From: Candidatus Izemoplasma sp. | Lineage (GTDB): Bacteria > Bacillota_I > Bacilli_A > Izemoplasmatales > Izemoplasmataceae | Assembly (NCBI GenBank): GCA_036172455.1 | Contig: JAXKVY010000002.1 | Span: 310,001-374,000 of the forward strand | Direction: 5' to 3' | Length of the DNA stretch: 64,000 nt | Shown here: piece by piece, positions 38,186 to 51,731 of the stretch | Numbering within the stretch: the first letter of the stretch is position 1 | Layout of the letters: each line of letters starts with the position of its first letter | Notes under the pieces: generated by a model | What the model was told of the DNA's origin: nothing | Database searches by the model: none | What the model saw: the letters and a program-made list of their open reading frames with translations, nothing else | Program-made: the position numbers and the translations under genes

Positions 38186-39536
38186 AGTCATCACCTATCA
38201 GCATATCTTTATATTTAGCGATAAACGATGTGTCGAAGTCTCCGCGCCTAAACTGTTTATGACTAATTATTTGACGACAGAAGCTTCGATTATATGCAAA
38301 TCCTTCAATAATCAGTTCATCTAACGCATTACGCATTTTCATCAGCGCTGCCTCTCGTGAATGATCGTGAACAATCAATTTCCCGACCAATGAATCATAA
38401 TATGGACTCACGGTATACCCCGTATATAAGAAACTATCAAATCGTACACCAAATCCATTTGGTACATGTAATAACTCGACAGTTCCCGGGGATGGTCTAA
38501 AGTTATGATTGGGGTCTTCTGCGTTGATACGACATTCAATGGCATGTCCATTGACAGTAATATCTGATTGCTTAAGTAATAGTTTTTCGCCACTCGCAAT
38601 ACGAATTTGTTCTTTAATTAAATCAACGCCTGTAACCATCTCAGTTACAGGGTGTTCAACTTGAATACGGGTGTTCATTTCAATGAAATAATACTTGCCT
38701 TGACTTACAAGGAATTCAATTGTACCGGCATTTTCATACTTTACAGCCTTAGCTGCTTTTATAGCAGATTCTCCCATTTGCTGTCTTAAATCATCACTGA
38801 TTAATGATGGTGACTCTTCCACAACTTTTTGATTGCGTCTTTGAACAGAACAATCTCTCTCTGCCAAATGGATCACATGGCCATACTTATCAGCCAATAT
38901 CTGAAACTCAATATGTTTTGGGTTTTCAACAAACTTTTCAAGGTATACTTGGTCATCCCCAAAAGCGTTCTTTGCTTCTGATTTCGCAGTTTCATAGCCT
39001 ATGACAAGTTCATCTCTGGTGTAAGCGATACGCATACCACGTCCTCCACCACCACTACTGGCTTTAATCAATACCGGTAGTCCAATCTCATCTGCTAATT
39101 CCTTAAGATGCTCAACTGATTTTATAATGCCTTTACTACCAGGGACTACAGGAACACCTGCTTCTATCATTGTTTTACGCGCTTCTGATTTATTTCCCAT
39201 TTTGCGAATGACATCAGCTTGTGGACCAATGAACCGTAATCCTACTTCATGACACAATTCCGCAAAATCTGCATTCTCACTTAAAAATCCAAATCCTGGA
39301 TGAATCGCTTCTGCATGGGTTTCGATCGCAGCACTGACAATGTTTTCCATATGTAAGTATGATTCACTGCTTTTGGCACCACCAACACAAACAGCCTCAT
39401 CGGCGATTTGGACATGTAAACTTTCTTTATCAACATCACTATAAATTGCAACGGTCGCTATCCCTAACTGTTTGCACGCTCGAATAATTCGTACAGCGAT
39501 TTCACCTCGATTTGCAATTAAAACCTTTTGAAACAT
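38178..39536 (-). CDS. accC: Biotin carboxylase
   Basis: 452 residues, ATP-grasp enzyme. FQKVLIANRGEIAVRIIRA, GGGGRGMRIA (ATP loop), ERDCSVQRRNQKVVEESP and FIEMNTRIQVEHPVTEMVTG. Carboxylates the biotin on AccB. Its ATG overlaps the accB stop in TAATG. Confidence 0.97.
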   Translation of the reverse strand: MFQKVLIANRGEIAVRIIRACKQLGIATVAIYSDVDKESLHVQIADEAVCVGGAKSSESYLHMENIVSAAIETHAEAIHPGFGFLSENADFAELCHEVGLRFIGPQADVIRKMGNKSEARKTMIEAGVPVVPGSKGIIKSVEHLKELADEIGLPVLIKASSGGGGRGMRIAYTRDELVIGYETAKSEAKNAFGDDQVYLEKFVENPKHIEFQILADKYGHVIHLAERDCSVQRRNQKVVEESPSLISDDLRQQMGESAIKAAKAVKYENAGTIEFLVSQGKYYFIEMNTRIQVEHPVTEMVTGVDLIKEQIRIASGEKLLLKQSDITVNGHAIECRINAEDPNHNFRPSPGTVELLHVPNGFGVRFDSFLYTGYTVSPYYDSLVGKLIVHDHSREAALMKMRNALDELIIEGFAYNRSFCRQIISHKQFRRGDFDTSFIAKYKDMLIGDDYE

Positions 39537-39985
39537 TATGCTTCAATCTCCAAAAGGACTTCTCCATACTCTACCATAGTTGCATCAGTAGCATGGATCT
39601 TCACTACTTTACCACTCACAGGTGCCGTGATTTCATTCATAACTTTCATCGCTTCAACAATACATAAAGTGTCCCCTTCTGATACTGTTTGATTTAGTGA
39701 AACAAACGGACTACTGTCTGGCGATGGACTATTATAGAATGTCCCCACCAATGGTGCTTTCACTAATACATTCGTGTTTTCTTCCTCTGCCTTTGGCGCA
39801 GCAGTAGTTGTTTGTTCACTAACTACTGCTGTATTTGCCGCTGGCGTTAGAGAGGAAGTGATATTATTATTAGTTTTACCTTCTTTTTCTAATTTTAAAG
39901 AAAATTCGTCATTACTCAATTCTAATTTATGCACCTTAGAGTTCTCAAATTCCTTTAATATATTTTTTATCTGACGTAAGTCCAT
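39536..39985 (-). CDS. accB: Biotin carboxyl carrier protein
   Basis: 149 residues. N-terminal helical region, an Ala/Thr/Pro-rich linker (around 45-75), and a biotinyl domain with Lys114 in CIVEAMKVMNEI. The ATG at 39985 follows GAGGAGG; the frame runs 10 residues upstream without a better site. Modified by the BirA encoded upstream. Confidence 0.95.
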   Translation of the reverse strand: MDLRQIKNILKEFENSKVHKLELSNDEFSLKLEKEGKTNNNITSSLTPAANTAVVSEQTTTAAPKAEEENTNVLVKAPLVGTFYNSPSPDSSPFVSLNQTVSEGDTLCIVEAMKVMNEITAPVSGKVVKIHATDATMVEYGEVLLEIEA

Positions 39986-40043
39986 AATATCCTCCTCAGA
40001 TACTTTGAAATTCAAATATTTTTTCGAATAAAAAAATTACGTT

Positions 40044-40271
40044 TTATTTGTTATTTTCGATGTAATCAACAATCGATTGGACAGTTGTTAACGATTGTGC
40101 TTTTTCATCACTAATTTCTAAATCAAATTCATCTTCTAATGCCATGATTAATTCAACCGCATCTAATGAATCTGCCCCTAAATCTTCTGTCAAGTTTGCT
40201 TCAAGTGTGACTTCGTCTTTATCAACACCTAATTCGTTTGCAATAATGTCCTTTAACTCTTCAAATACCAT
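40044..40271 (-). CDS. acpP: Acyl carrier protein
   Basis: 75 residues, acidic four-helix protein. The phosphopantetheine Ser35 lies in [18 protein letters not shown]. Carries acyl chains for all Fab enzymes. First gene of the operon, GGAGGATAATT before ATG. Confidence 0.97.
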   Translation of the reverse strand: MVFEELKDIIANELGVDKDEVTLEANLTEDLGADSLDAVELIMALEDEFDLEISDEKAQSLTTVQSIVDYIENNK

Positions 40272-40303
40272 AATTATCCTCCAATCTTTCTAAATTATAT
40301 CCT

Positions 40304-40332
40304 ATTTTATCCAAAAAAAAAGGACTTGTCAA
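40304..40332 (-). promoter_or_regulatory. Promoter of the acpP-fab operon, its -35 inside a terminator loop
   Basis: TTGACA, 17-base spacer, TAAAAT on the minus strand. The -35 lies in the loop of the bioY terminator hairpin. An alternative -10 (TATAAT near 40295) lacks a good -35. Confidence 0.65.
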
Positions 40333-40340
40333 ATCCTTTT
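40318..40340 (-). terminator. Terminator of birA-bioY
   Basis: AAAAGGA/TCCTTTT stem with a 9-base loop, followed on the minus strand by TTTTT. Confidence 0.75.
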
Positions 40341-40365
40341 GAAGTTCAAAGCATCAATTTTATTT

Positions 40366-40911
40366 TCATATTGATTCTCGCTCATATGTTACGTCTGAAC
40401 GTATGCGCACATATGCATACAATGAGACACATATTTTCAAAATATCGCCAGGAACATACAAGTAGAATGCCTTTATAACAAGCCAATATCTTACATTTGA
40501 TACAAAAGTTAAATATGCGGCTCCACTCATATATATAATTGCGTTGGCAATAAGTAAAATGACGAAAACACTTACATAATTTTTATTTATAAAATTTATG
40601 TTTTTCATTTTAGCAATAAAAAAAGCGGCTATAATAAACCCAATTAGAAATCCTAAACTTTTACTTAAAACCACGCCTAGTCCACCAGTAAAACCACTAA
40701 AAATAGGGAGTCCAATAGTCCCTAATAAAACATACACACTCATACTAAGAAATGCCTTTTTGGGTGACAATAATAATCCCGCTAAGATGACAAACAACGT
40801 TTGTAAGGTGATTGGTGGTAAACTCCCTAATGGAATGACAATCCCTGCCGTTGCCGCCATTAAAGCGGGAAAAATCGCGATTTCCGTTAAATCTTTTGTT
40901 TTACTTGTCAT
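40366..40911 (-). CDS. bioY: Biotin ECF transporter S component
   Basis: 181 residues with six membrane helices. IAIFPALMAATAGIVIPLGSLPPITLQTLFVILAGLLLSPKKAFLSMSVYVLLGTIGLPIFSGFTGG, in shorter blocks, is the BioY signature region; FLIGFIIAAFF follows. It binds biotin for uptake. Overlaps birA by 11 bases. With BirA and AccB it forms a biotin supply line next to the biotin-dependent carboxylase. Confidence 0.93.
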   Translation of the reverse strand: MTSKTKDLTEIAIFPALMAATAGIVIPLGSLPPITLQTLFVILAGLLLSPKKAFLSMSVYVLLGTIGLPIFSGFTGGLGVVLSKSLGFLIGFIIAAFFIAKMKNINFINKNYVSVFVILLIANAIIYMSGAAYLTFVSNVRYWLVIKAFYLYVPGDILKICVSLYAYVRIRSDVTYERESI

Positions 40912-41593
40912 AATACAACTCCTCTAATGTAATGTCATCCATTGATACCAATCTGAATGTATCATCAAATGAAATTTGTAATAACCCTTTACGGGTAATT
41001 TTTGTAATCGTTGCTTTGTGACCTTGAAACTTTATTTCTTTACCAATAACATACGAATGAGCAATATACTGTTGATATAAGTGCTCTTCTTCTTTGTGCA
41101 TAATATCATTACAGTTTTTGACAAAAGCATATAAAATATCTAGTGGATCAAAATTATATCCTGTTTCAAATTTAATACTTGTTGCTTTGGCTTCAAGGGT
41201 TTCAAACTGCTCTTCTCTTACATTCAACCCAATACCAATAATCATAAATCCCTTTTTCGCTTCAATCAAAATACCAGCAATTTTTCTTCCTCTTACCATA
41301 ATATCATTTGGATATTTAATCTTAGCCTCAAGACCAAACTCAGCTAGTGCTTGAACCAAGACGGTACTAGCCCGCATGACATAGGAAAAATTACAGTCAT
41401 AATCTCTTTCTAATAACAAGCTAAAAAATAGATTTCCTTCATTACTAATCCACTCTTTACCACGTCTACCCTTACCAGCTATTTGTCTCTTGGCTGTAAC
41501 AATTGTCCCCGGTTCCAACTTGTCAAGGTGGTTTTTGACATACTCATTTGTACTGTCTAAAGAATTGAAAAATAAAATATCTTGACCAATCAC
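40901..41593 (-). CDS. birA: Biotin-protein ligase, catalytic domain only
   Basis: 230 residues. LDSTNEYVKN, the biotin/AMP loop GKGRRGKEWIS, NLFFSLLL, KYPNDIMVRGRKIAGILIE and a short C-terminal SH3-like domain. It lacks the N-terminal winged helix of regulatory BirA, so it should not bind DNA. The GTG at 41593 has AAGGAGG 8 bases upstream; an earlier GTG abuts that site. Confidence 0.93.
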   Translation of the reverse strand: MIGQDILFFNSLDSTNEYVKNHLDKLEPGTIVTAKRQIAGKGRRGKEWISNEGNLFFSLLLERDYDCNFSYVMRASTVLVQALAEFGLEAKIKYPNDIMVRGRKIAGILIEAKKGFMIIGIGLNVREEQFETLEAKATSIKFETGYNFDPLDILYAFVKNCNDIMHKEEEHLYQQYIAHSYVIGKEIKFQGHKATITKITRKGLLQISFDDTFRLVSMDDITLEELYYDK

Positions 41594-41616
41594 TGGTCCC
41601 ACCTCCTTCTGCCCAT

Positions 41617-41645
41617 AGTCTAATTCTTTTTACTTTGTATGTCAA
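41617..41645 (-). promoter_or_regulatory. Promoter of birA-bioY
   Basis: TTGACA, 17-base spacer, TAGACT on the minus strand. Confidence 0.8.
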
Positions 41646-41684
41646 ATAAAATCAATTAATAATCACCTTACTTGTCTTTAAAAA

Positions 41685-41711
41685 AAGCAAGTAACAATGC
41701 GTTACTTGCTT
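41685..41711 (-). terminator. Terminator of the ATP synthase operon
   Basis: Perfect 11-bp stem AAGCAAGTAAC/GTTACTTGCTT, 5-base loop, followed on the minus strand by TTTTTTT. Confidence 0.92.
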
Positions 41712-41716
41712 ATAAA

Positions 41717-42106
41717 CTATTTTCCTGCTTTTGCTTTTTTAATGTTTTTCTTGAGTTCTCGCTCTGCCTTAGCAAAGTCAAAATTACGCTTTCTATTTTC
41801 TTCAAGGCGTTCTTCACGGACGGTATTTAAATGGTCCATCGCACTTTCTTTACTCATACCAACATGCGCTTCTTGTGCACTAACGTTCACAATATTATTG
41901 TTGTGTTCAACAACACCATTAATAATCACGGTGAATAATGCTTTGTCGTCGCGTACCATTTTGACATAGCCTTTATCAATTGATGAAATGATGGGAATAT
42001 GATCTTTTAAAATCGCAAACTCACCATTCATCTGTGATGAGACAACAACATAATCAACATTTTCGTTATACAGTTCACCACTTGGGGTTACGACATTGAC
42101 TTTCAT
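41717..42106 (-). CDS. atpC: ATP synthase F1 epsilon subunit
   Basis: 129 residues. N-terminal beta barrel (MKVNVVTPSGELYNENVDYVVV, DHIPIISSIDKGYVKM) and a C-terminal helical hairpin (AMDHLNTVREERLEENRKRNFDFAKAERELKKNIKKAK). Regulates and couples rotation. Last gene of the operon. Confidence 0.93.
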   Translation of the reverse strand: MKVNVVTPSGELYNENVDYVVVSSQMNGEFAILKDHIPIISSIDKGYVKMVRDDKALFTVIINGVVEHNNNIVNVSAQEAHVGMSKESAMDHLNTVREERLEENRKRNFDFAKAERELKKNIKKAKAGK

Positions 42107-42114
42107 ATTTTCAC

Positions 42115-45960
<3,846 letters not shown>

Positions 45961-46476
45961 CTATTTCTTTAAGTTAGCTTTTAGGCTGTGTAAATAATTA
46001 TTGATAGTATCATCAAGTATATATCCTTCATACTCAATTCTTAGTCCACCAACAATTGATTCATCAACAACATTTTTAAGCGATATATCTCGATTTGTTT
46101 TTTGCTTAAGATCTTTAATAACACGATCTTTTTCTGTATCTGATAAGTTCTTTCTCGAATAGACCGTTACCTCTAACAACTTATTCTGCTTATCTAGAAT
46201 CGTTTTATACTCATCTTTAATGTTATTCAATTCATTTAGCCGATTATTATCGATCAACACAAACAAAAAATGACGAAAAAGTTCATCTTCACTCATTTTT
46301 GCAATAACTGTTTTTTTATCTTCTTTAGGCACATTTGGATGTGTCAAGAAAATATGACTATCACGATCAATTTGTGTTAATACAGTATCAAAAAGGGGAT
46401 AAATATTATCAGCTTTTTTGGCTTCATTTGCAAGAGAAAACAAAGCTTCTGCATATTGAAACCCAAGTAAACTCAT
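45961..46476 (-). CDS. atpH: ATP synthase F1 delta subunit
   Basis: 171 residues. YAEALFSLANEAKK at the N terminus and the C-terminal DESIVGGLRIEYEGYILDDTINNYLHSLK are the delta/OSCP signatures. Links the stator stalk to F1. Overlaps atpF by 4 bases. Confidence 0.95.
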   Translation of the reverse strand: MSLLGFQYAEALFSLANEAKKADNIYPLFDTVLTQIDRDSHIFLTHPNVPKEDKKTVIAKMSEDELFRHFLFVLIDNNRLNELNNIKDEYKTILDKQNKLLEVTVYSRKNLSDTEKDRVIKDLKQKTNRDISLKNVVDESIVGGLRIEYEGYILDDTINNYLHSLKANLKK

Positions 46477-46997
46477 GATTTCATGACCTCACTTGTAGCT
46501 TTTTCTATCCACTTTTTATGTTGTGTTTCATCAATCTCTTTTTCGATGATTTTTTCTGCCATCAACGTTGCAACACTCACAATTTCATCATTAATTTCTG
46601 CTTTTGCTTTTTCAACCATACTGTCCACTTCTTTATGGGCATTATTAATAATTGTTTTCGCATCATTCTTAGCTTCCGAAATGATTTCTTTGCGCTTTTC
46701 TTCACCACGTTCTTTGGCTTGGTTGTATTTTTCGCTAGCCGATTCTTTGATTAAAATCAATTCTTCTTCAGCTTGCTTTTTTAAATCTTCTGATGCATTT
46801 TTATTCGCAACAGCTTTTTCATAATTTTCTGACATTTCTTTACGGCGATCTTCTAAATACGCCGTAACTTTTTCCCAGAAAAAGTATTTAACAACCAAAA
46901 ACAAAATCACCGTTGAGATAATCTGAATCGCCATTTCTTCAAATGAAACCCCTAAGGCTTCATTCACAAAAAGCGAAATTTTTTCAGCAAACCCCAT
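46473..46997 (-). CDS. atpF: ATP synthase Fo b subunit
   Basis: 174 residues: a membrane helix (about 20-40, IQIISTVILFLVVKYFFW) then a long charged coiled coil (YLEDRRKEMSENYEKAVANKNASEDLKK). Stator stalk. Only one b gene is present. Confidence 0.95.
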   Translation of the reverse strand: MGFAEKISLFVNEALGVSFEEMAIQIISTVILFLVVKYFFWEKVTAYLEDRRKEMSENYEKAVANKNASEDLKKQAEEELILIKESASEKYNQAKERGEEKRKEIISEAKNDAKTIINNAHKEVDSMVEKAKAEINDEIVSVATLMAEKIIEKEIDETQHKKWIEKATSEVMKS

Positions 46998-47028
46998 GAT
47001 TTTGCCTCCTAATAAAGCGTATTTTTAA

Positions 47029-47307
<279 letters not shown>

Positions 47308-47354
47308 CTAAATTTTTTTATATTTTATATATTATCTGAAAACTCAGTTAATAA

Positions 47355-48005
47355 CTATTCTTCTACTGCCATACTGATAAAAATGGTCAGTAACATATAA
47401 TACACATATGCCTGGACAACACCAAAGAAGATATTGAATACGGCATGTAAGAATGGTCCAAGAATTATACCAGCCCATCCTAATATTGCATAAATAAATA
47501 GCGCGATAATACTACCACTGATTAAGTTCCCAAATAAACGTAAGCCCATCGCAAATGGTGTTGACATTTCTCCAATAATATTAATCGGTGTAAACGCCCA
47601 ATGTGGACTAGCTATATCTTTAGCGCGTTGCTTTGGTTTCTTAATAAATAGTGCTGAAAACTGAATCGATAGAAAGGCAAAAATACTGAAACTTAATGCC
47701 ACACTAATATTAGATAATGGAGCTGTTAACCCTAGAAGTCCTGCTGTGTTCGCAAGCGACAAATACAGTAGAATAGTAAACAATAAGGGGGTGAATTTTC
47801 GCCAATACGTTGGGAAAAAATCCTTTTGTGAAGTATTAATACTATCAACTAATTTTACCACTACTAATGTAAATCCTGTTGGCACTTGATCTGTCTTTAA
47901 ACGTGACACCTTAATTCCTTGAAATACCAAAATCACCATCATTAATAATGTGATGATTAATGATGCCTTAATCCCGCCTGATAATCCCACATAAAACTCA
48001 AGCAT
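47355..48005 (-). CDS. atpB: ATP synthase Fo a subunit
   Basis: 216 residues, five or six helices. The stator Arg lies in MGLRLFGNLISGSIIALF. The ATG at 48005 follows GAGGTG and overlaps the upstream gene by 8 bases; a GTG three codons earlier is possible. Confidence 0.96.
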   Translation of the reverse strand: MLEFYVGLSGGIKASLIITLLMMVILVFQGIKVSRLKTDQVPTGFTLVVVKLVDSINTSQKDFFPTYWRKFTPLLFTILLYLSLANTAGLLGLTAPLSNISVALSFSIFAFLSIQFSALFIKKPKQRAKDIASPHWAFTPINIIGEMSTPFAMGLRLFGNLISGSIIALFIYAILGWAGIILGPFLHAVFNIFFGVVQAYVYYMLLTIFISMAVEE

Positions 48006-48372
48006 TTTGCTCACCTCGATCAGTTATAAAATAGAGTATATAAAAAACAATTTTAAATGAAAATAATCCGATAGCAGTCACAATGATATTCAAATTGGGA
48101 TGTACTGCTGCTGTAATCAGAATGATTGCATAAAATAGATATCTAAAGGCGTAATTCTTGATAGCCATACGTTGAGCTCCTTGTTTATCTTGAGCTAGTA
48201 CTTTTTTTGAACTTTTATATAACATACTCATCGTAAACAGCATTGTAATTGAACCTAAGGCATAAGATAATGCCCAGATTGGTTGATTTACCAACCAAAG
48301 CACAATACTGATGATGAATGTTAATCCCCACATAACAGGGAATGTTACTAAGAAAGGGTCACGTTTATCCAT
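47998..48372 (-). CDS. atpI: AtpI-like membrane protein
   Basis: 124 residues with about four membrane helices, in the position of atpI. Family members help c-ring assembly or Mg2+ supply. Sequence similarity is weak, so the call leans on position and topology. ATG at 48372 has GGAGG 8 bases upstream and overlaps the previous gene by 8 bases. Confidence 0.75.
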   Translation of the reverse strand: MDKRDPFLVTFPVMWGLTFIISIVLWLVNQPIWALSYALGSITMLFTMSMLYKSSKKVLAQDKQGAQRMAIKNYAFRYLFYAIILITAAVHPNLNIIVTAIGLFSFKIVFYILYFITDRGEQNA

Positions 48373-48583
48373 CGTTATCCTCCAAATCATTTGCCCGTTT
48401 AATCAGTCGTAAAATACCTGCAACAATTGCAATTAATGCGAGTAATATTGTAAATAACGGACTACTATCAAAGCGTGTATCTAAGAATCGTCCAATAAAG
48501 AACAATCCCCCAATCAATACAACCATCTCAAACGCAAAAGCACTCACTAAAGCAATGAGTCTAGCTGTATCTTTTTCCTTCAT
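48365..48583 (-). CDS. AtpZ/AtpQ-like small membrane protein
   Basis: 72 residues, two membrane helices, with the pattern LVSAFAFEMVVLIGGLFFIGRFLDTRFDSSPLFTILLALIAIVAGILRLIKR seen in parts of the F0F1-ATPase-associated AtpZ family (G-x-x-x-G in helix 1, Asp-rich turn). The start overlaps the upp stop in TAATG. Confidence 0.75.
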   Translation of the reverse strand: MKEKDTARLIALVSAFAFEMVVLIGGLFFIGRFLDTRFDSSPLFTILLALIAIVAGILRLIKRANDLEDNDG

Positions 48584-49209
48584 TATTTTGTGCCAAATAA
48601 TCTGTCGCCACAATCTCCAAGTCCTGGAACGATGTAGCCAACATCATTTAATTTCTCATCCAATGCAGCTAAATAGATATCAACATCTGGATGATCTTGA
48701 TTAAGTTTTTCAACACCTTCAGGTGCCCCAACTAATCCTACAAATCGAATATCTTTAGCCCCACGTTTTTTTACAGCATCAATAGCTGCAGAGGCACTTC
48801 CTCCAGTTGCTAACATCGGATCAACAACCAAGACAGTCCCATCAACAATTTCTGCAGGGAATTTCGCATAATATTCATGTGGTTGTAATGTTGTTTCATC
48901 GCGATACATACCAACATGACCAACTTTGGCTGTTGGAATAATCATTTGAATACCATCAACCATCCCTAAACCAGCACGTAAAATTGGTACAATAATAACA
49001 TCTTTACTTAATTGTTTTGCAATCGTTTTTTGAATTGGCGTTTCTATTTCAACATCTTTCGTTGCTAAATCTCTTGTAATTTCATACGTAATCAATCCCC
49101 CAATTTCATTTACGTTCTCGCGGAAACGTTTTGTATTGGTTGACTTATCACGAATGATTGACATTTTATGATCAATTAATGGGTGATTCAATACCGTTAC
49201 TTTTGCCAT
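48583..49209 (-). CDS. upp: Uracil phosphoribosyltransferase
   Basis: 208 residues. PRPP loop [16 protein letters not shown] and C-terminal [11 protein letters not shown] identify Upp; it makes UMP from uracil and PRPP. The ATG at 49209 has GGGAG 8 bases upstream; an ATG two codons earlier overlaps the rpiB stop but is too near that site. Position before the atp genes follows the Bacillus order. Confidence 0.96.
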   Translation of the reverse strand: MAKVTVLNHPLIDHKMSIIRDKSTNTKRFRENVNEIGGLITYEITRDLATKDVEIETPIQKTIAKQLSKDVIIVPILRAGLGMVDGIQMIIPTAKVGHVGMYRDETTLQPHEYYAKFPAEIVDGTVLVVDPMLATGGSASAAIDAVKKRGAKDIRFVGLVGAPEGVEKLNQDHPDVDIYLAALDEKLNDVGYIVPGLGDCGDRLFGTK

Positions 49210-49214
49210 CGTCA

Positions 49215-49655
49215 TCACTCCCAATAATTGTTAATTTTATTAACACGTCGTTCATGGCGTTCAACACCACTAAACTCTGTATTTACCCATACATCAACAA
49301 TTTTCAATGCAAGGTCTTTACCAATTATGCGGCCACCCATAGTTAACACATTACTATCATTATGTAATCTGGTTGCTTCTGCGGTAAATACATCATGAAC
49401 AAGCGCTGCACGAATACCTTTAATTTTATTCGCCATAATAGACATACCGATACCTGTACCACAAACTAAAATACCGCGATCAAACTTTTTATCGCGAACA
49501 CCCTCTGCGACTTTAACAGCATAGTCATTATAGTCAACACTGTCCTGTGTTTCAGGCCCCATATCTGTCACATCAAAGCCTTTCTCTTTTAAAAACTTTT
49601 TGATGGCTTCTTTCAGCTCAAAACCACCATGATCTGCACCTAATGCAATTTTCAT
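49215..49655 (-). CDS. rpiB: Ribose-5-phosphate isomerase B
   Basis: 146 residues. [12 protein letters not shown] at the N terminus, catalytic Cys in [15 protein letters not shown], and [15 protein letters not shown]. Interconverts ribose-5-P and ribulose-5-P, feeding PRPP used by Upp. The stop is TGA, in TGATG. First gene of this unit. Confidence 0.95.
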   Translation of the reverse strand: MKIALGADHGGFELKEAIKKFLKEKGFDVTDMGPETQDSVDYNDYAVKVAEGVRDKKFDRGILVCGTGIGMSIMANKIKGIRAALVHDVFTAEATRLHNDSNVLTMGGRIIGKDLALKIVDVWVNTEFSGVERHERRVNKINNYWE

Positions 49656-50009
49656 TTTTCAAAACACCTCACTGTTTGTTTTGTCTCACCTATAATATAT
49701 CATTACAATTATATCAAAACATGTGAATAAAACAACCTTTTTATGAAACAATTTCATGATTATTCGACCTTGAAAATGTGTTATCGAAAATGTGTTACCG
49801 AAAATCGTTTCGACTATCGAACTATTCAATAAACTAACGCTCAAATGCATGCTGCATTTACCATTCTACAACTTATAAAGAATTATAATTAAGAGCTACG
49901 TGTCGTTGAATAACACCGTATTATAATCAATTAAAAGTGTTTTTATTCACCATATTTATTGTAACACATTTTAATAAATTATGTTATAATTAGTTTTGAG
50001 GTGTTTTAG
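49656..50009. other. Gene-free divergent promoter region
   Basis: 354 AT-rich bases between rpiB (minus) and the ABC exporter (plus). I see no gene. A minus-strand TTGATA-N17-TATAGG near 49690-49720 may serve rpiB; a plus-strand extended -10 TGTTATAAT near 49982-49990 may serve the exporter. ATGAAA-CAA-TTTCAT at 49743-49757 is an operator-like inverted repeat. A short tandem repeat is listed separately. Confidence 0.5.
49772..49805. repeat. 14-base tandem repeat
   Basis: GAAAATGTGTTATC, GAAAATGTGTTACC, GAAAAT: two copies with one change and a partial third. Confidence 0.8.
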
Positions 50010-51731
50010 ATGTTAAAGAAATTTATTGACTACTATAAAAACCATCAATTGTTATTTTATTTAGATACATTAGCCGCCACAATTATGAGTGGGTTGAATC
50101 TTATATTTCCTGTCATTGTTAAAAATTTCATTGATGACTATATCCCTAATGAAAGATTGAACTTAATTTTTACTTTTGGGGCTATTTTATTTTTGCTTTA
50201 TTTGGTTCGCATGGGCTGTAACTACTTTGTGAATTATTATGGCCACGTTATGGGAACACGAATTGAACGAGATATGCGGATTGACCTCTTTAAGAAGATT
50301 CAAACATTAGATTCCGATTACTTTGATGAACATAAAACAGGTAGTATTATGACCTATATTGTTGGCCATTTACGAGATATATCCGAAATGAGCCACCATA
50401 CACCAGAAAATTTATTTGTTTCATTAATCATGATAGTAGGTAGTTTTATCATTTTGATTAACATCCATGCACCATTTACATTAATCGTCTTCTTCTTCAT
50501 TGTCTTACTCGTCATTTTTAGTGCAATGCGCCGTAAAAAGATGTTGAATGCTTCAAGAAAAACTCGTACAACACATGAATCAATTAACTCTGAAATTGAA
50601 AACTCTCTAGGAGGTATTCGTTTAACAAAAGCATTTACGAATGAGGACTTCGAAATGCAAAAATTCACCCGTGTTACCAATCAATACCAAGAATCTTATG
50701 ATCACTTTTATAAACAAATGGGGATATTCTCAAGTGGCACGAATTGGTTCATTGATTTACTCTATATTGCAGTGTTAGTTTTCGGTGGTTACTTTGTATA
50801 CTTAGGACAAATAACGGTTGGACAGTATACCCAATATTTTCTATACTTAGCGTATCTAATCCAACCGATTAGAACATTAATTATGACAATTGAACAGGTT
50901 CAAAAAGGTTGGAGTGGCTATGAGAAGTTTTACAAAATACTTCAAATCGAGCCCAAAATTGTTAATCCTGATCATCCTGTATTCTTGAAGGACCCACAAG
51001 GAAAAATAGAATTTGATAATGTGGATTTCACCTATCAAAGAAACCGTACTCACGTTTTAAAGAATTTCAATTTAACTGTTAAGCCTGGTCAGAAAGTTGC
51101 CTTAGTAGGTGAAACAGGTGTGGGTAAAAGCACGATATCAAAACTGATTCCACGTTTTTATGATGTTGAAAAAGGTACTGTAAAAGTTGATGATGTTAAT
51201 GTAAAAGATTACGACATATACTCATTGCGTTCAAACATAGGACACGTACAACAAGATGTTTATATATTCTTTGGTAGTATTAAAGATAACATACTATATG
51301 GTCGACCAGAAGCAACTTATGAAGATGTTGTTACTGCGGCAAAACAAGCAAATATTCATGACTTCATCATGTCATTAGAAGATGGTTATGAGACACTTGT
51401 TGGCGAACGTGGTGTCAAACTATCGGGTGGACAAAAACAACGGGTGAGCATTGCTCGAGTATTCTTAAAGAACCCCCCTATACTCATTTTAGATGAAGCA
51501 ACATCCTCACTCGATACAATCACAGAACGACTCATACAATCAGCTCTAGACAAACTAAGTAAAGGTCGAACAACCCTAGTGATTGCACATAGACTATCAA
51601 CCATTTCTAATTCTGATGAGATTCTTGTCTTAAGTCAAAATGGTATTAGTGAAAGAGGCACTCATCAAGAACTGATTCAAGCAGATGGATATTATGCATC
51701 ACTTTATAAAGCAAGCATAAACCAAGTTTAA
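50010..51731 (+). CDS. ABC exporter, fused membrane and ATPase domains
   Basis: 573 residues. Six-helix membrane domain (about 1-310), then an ATPase with Walker A GETGVGKST, signature LSGGQKQRVSIARVF, Walker B ILILDEATSSLDT and switch His in IAHRLST. A half-transporter of the multidrug/lipid type that would act as a homodimer; no partner gene is adjacent. Substrate unknown. Spaced 20 bases from an extended -10. Confidence 0.94.
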   Translation: MLKKFIDYYKNHQLLFYLDTLAATIMSGLNLIFPVIVKNFIDDYIPNERLNLIFTFGAILFLLYLVRMGCNYFVNYYGHVMGTRIERDMRIDLFKKIQTLDSDYFDEHKTGSIMTYIVGHLRDISEMSHHTPENLFVSLIMIVGSFIILINIHAPFTLIVFFFIVLLVIFSAMRRKKMLNASRKTRTTHESINSEIENSLGGIRLTKAFTNEDFEMQKFTRVTNQYQESYDHFYKQMGIFSSGTNWFIDLLYIAVLVFGGYFVYLGQITVGQYTQYFLYLAYLIQPIRTLIMTIEQVQKGWSGYEKFYKILQIEPKIVNPDHPVFLKDPQGKIEFDNVDFTYQRNRTHVLKNFNLTVKPGQKVALVGETGVGKSTISKLIPRFYDVEKGTVKVDDVNVKDYDIYSLRSNIGHVQQDVYIFFGSIKDNILYGRPEATYEDVVTAAKQANIHDFIMSLEDGYETLVGERGVKLSGGQKQRVSIARVFLKNPPILILDEATSSLDTITERLIQSALDKLSKGRTTLVIAHRLSTISNSDEILVLSQNGISERGTHQELIQADGYYASLYKASINQV

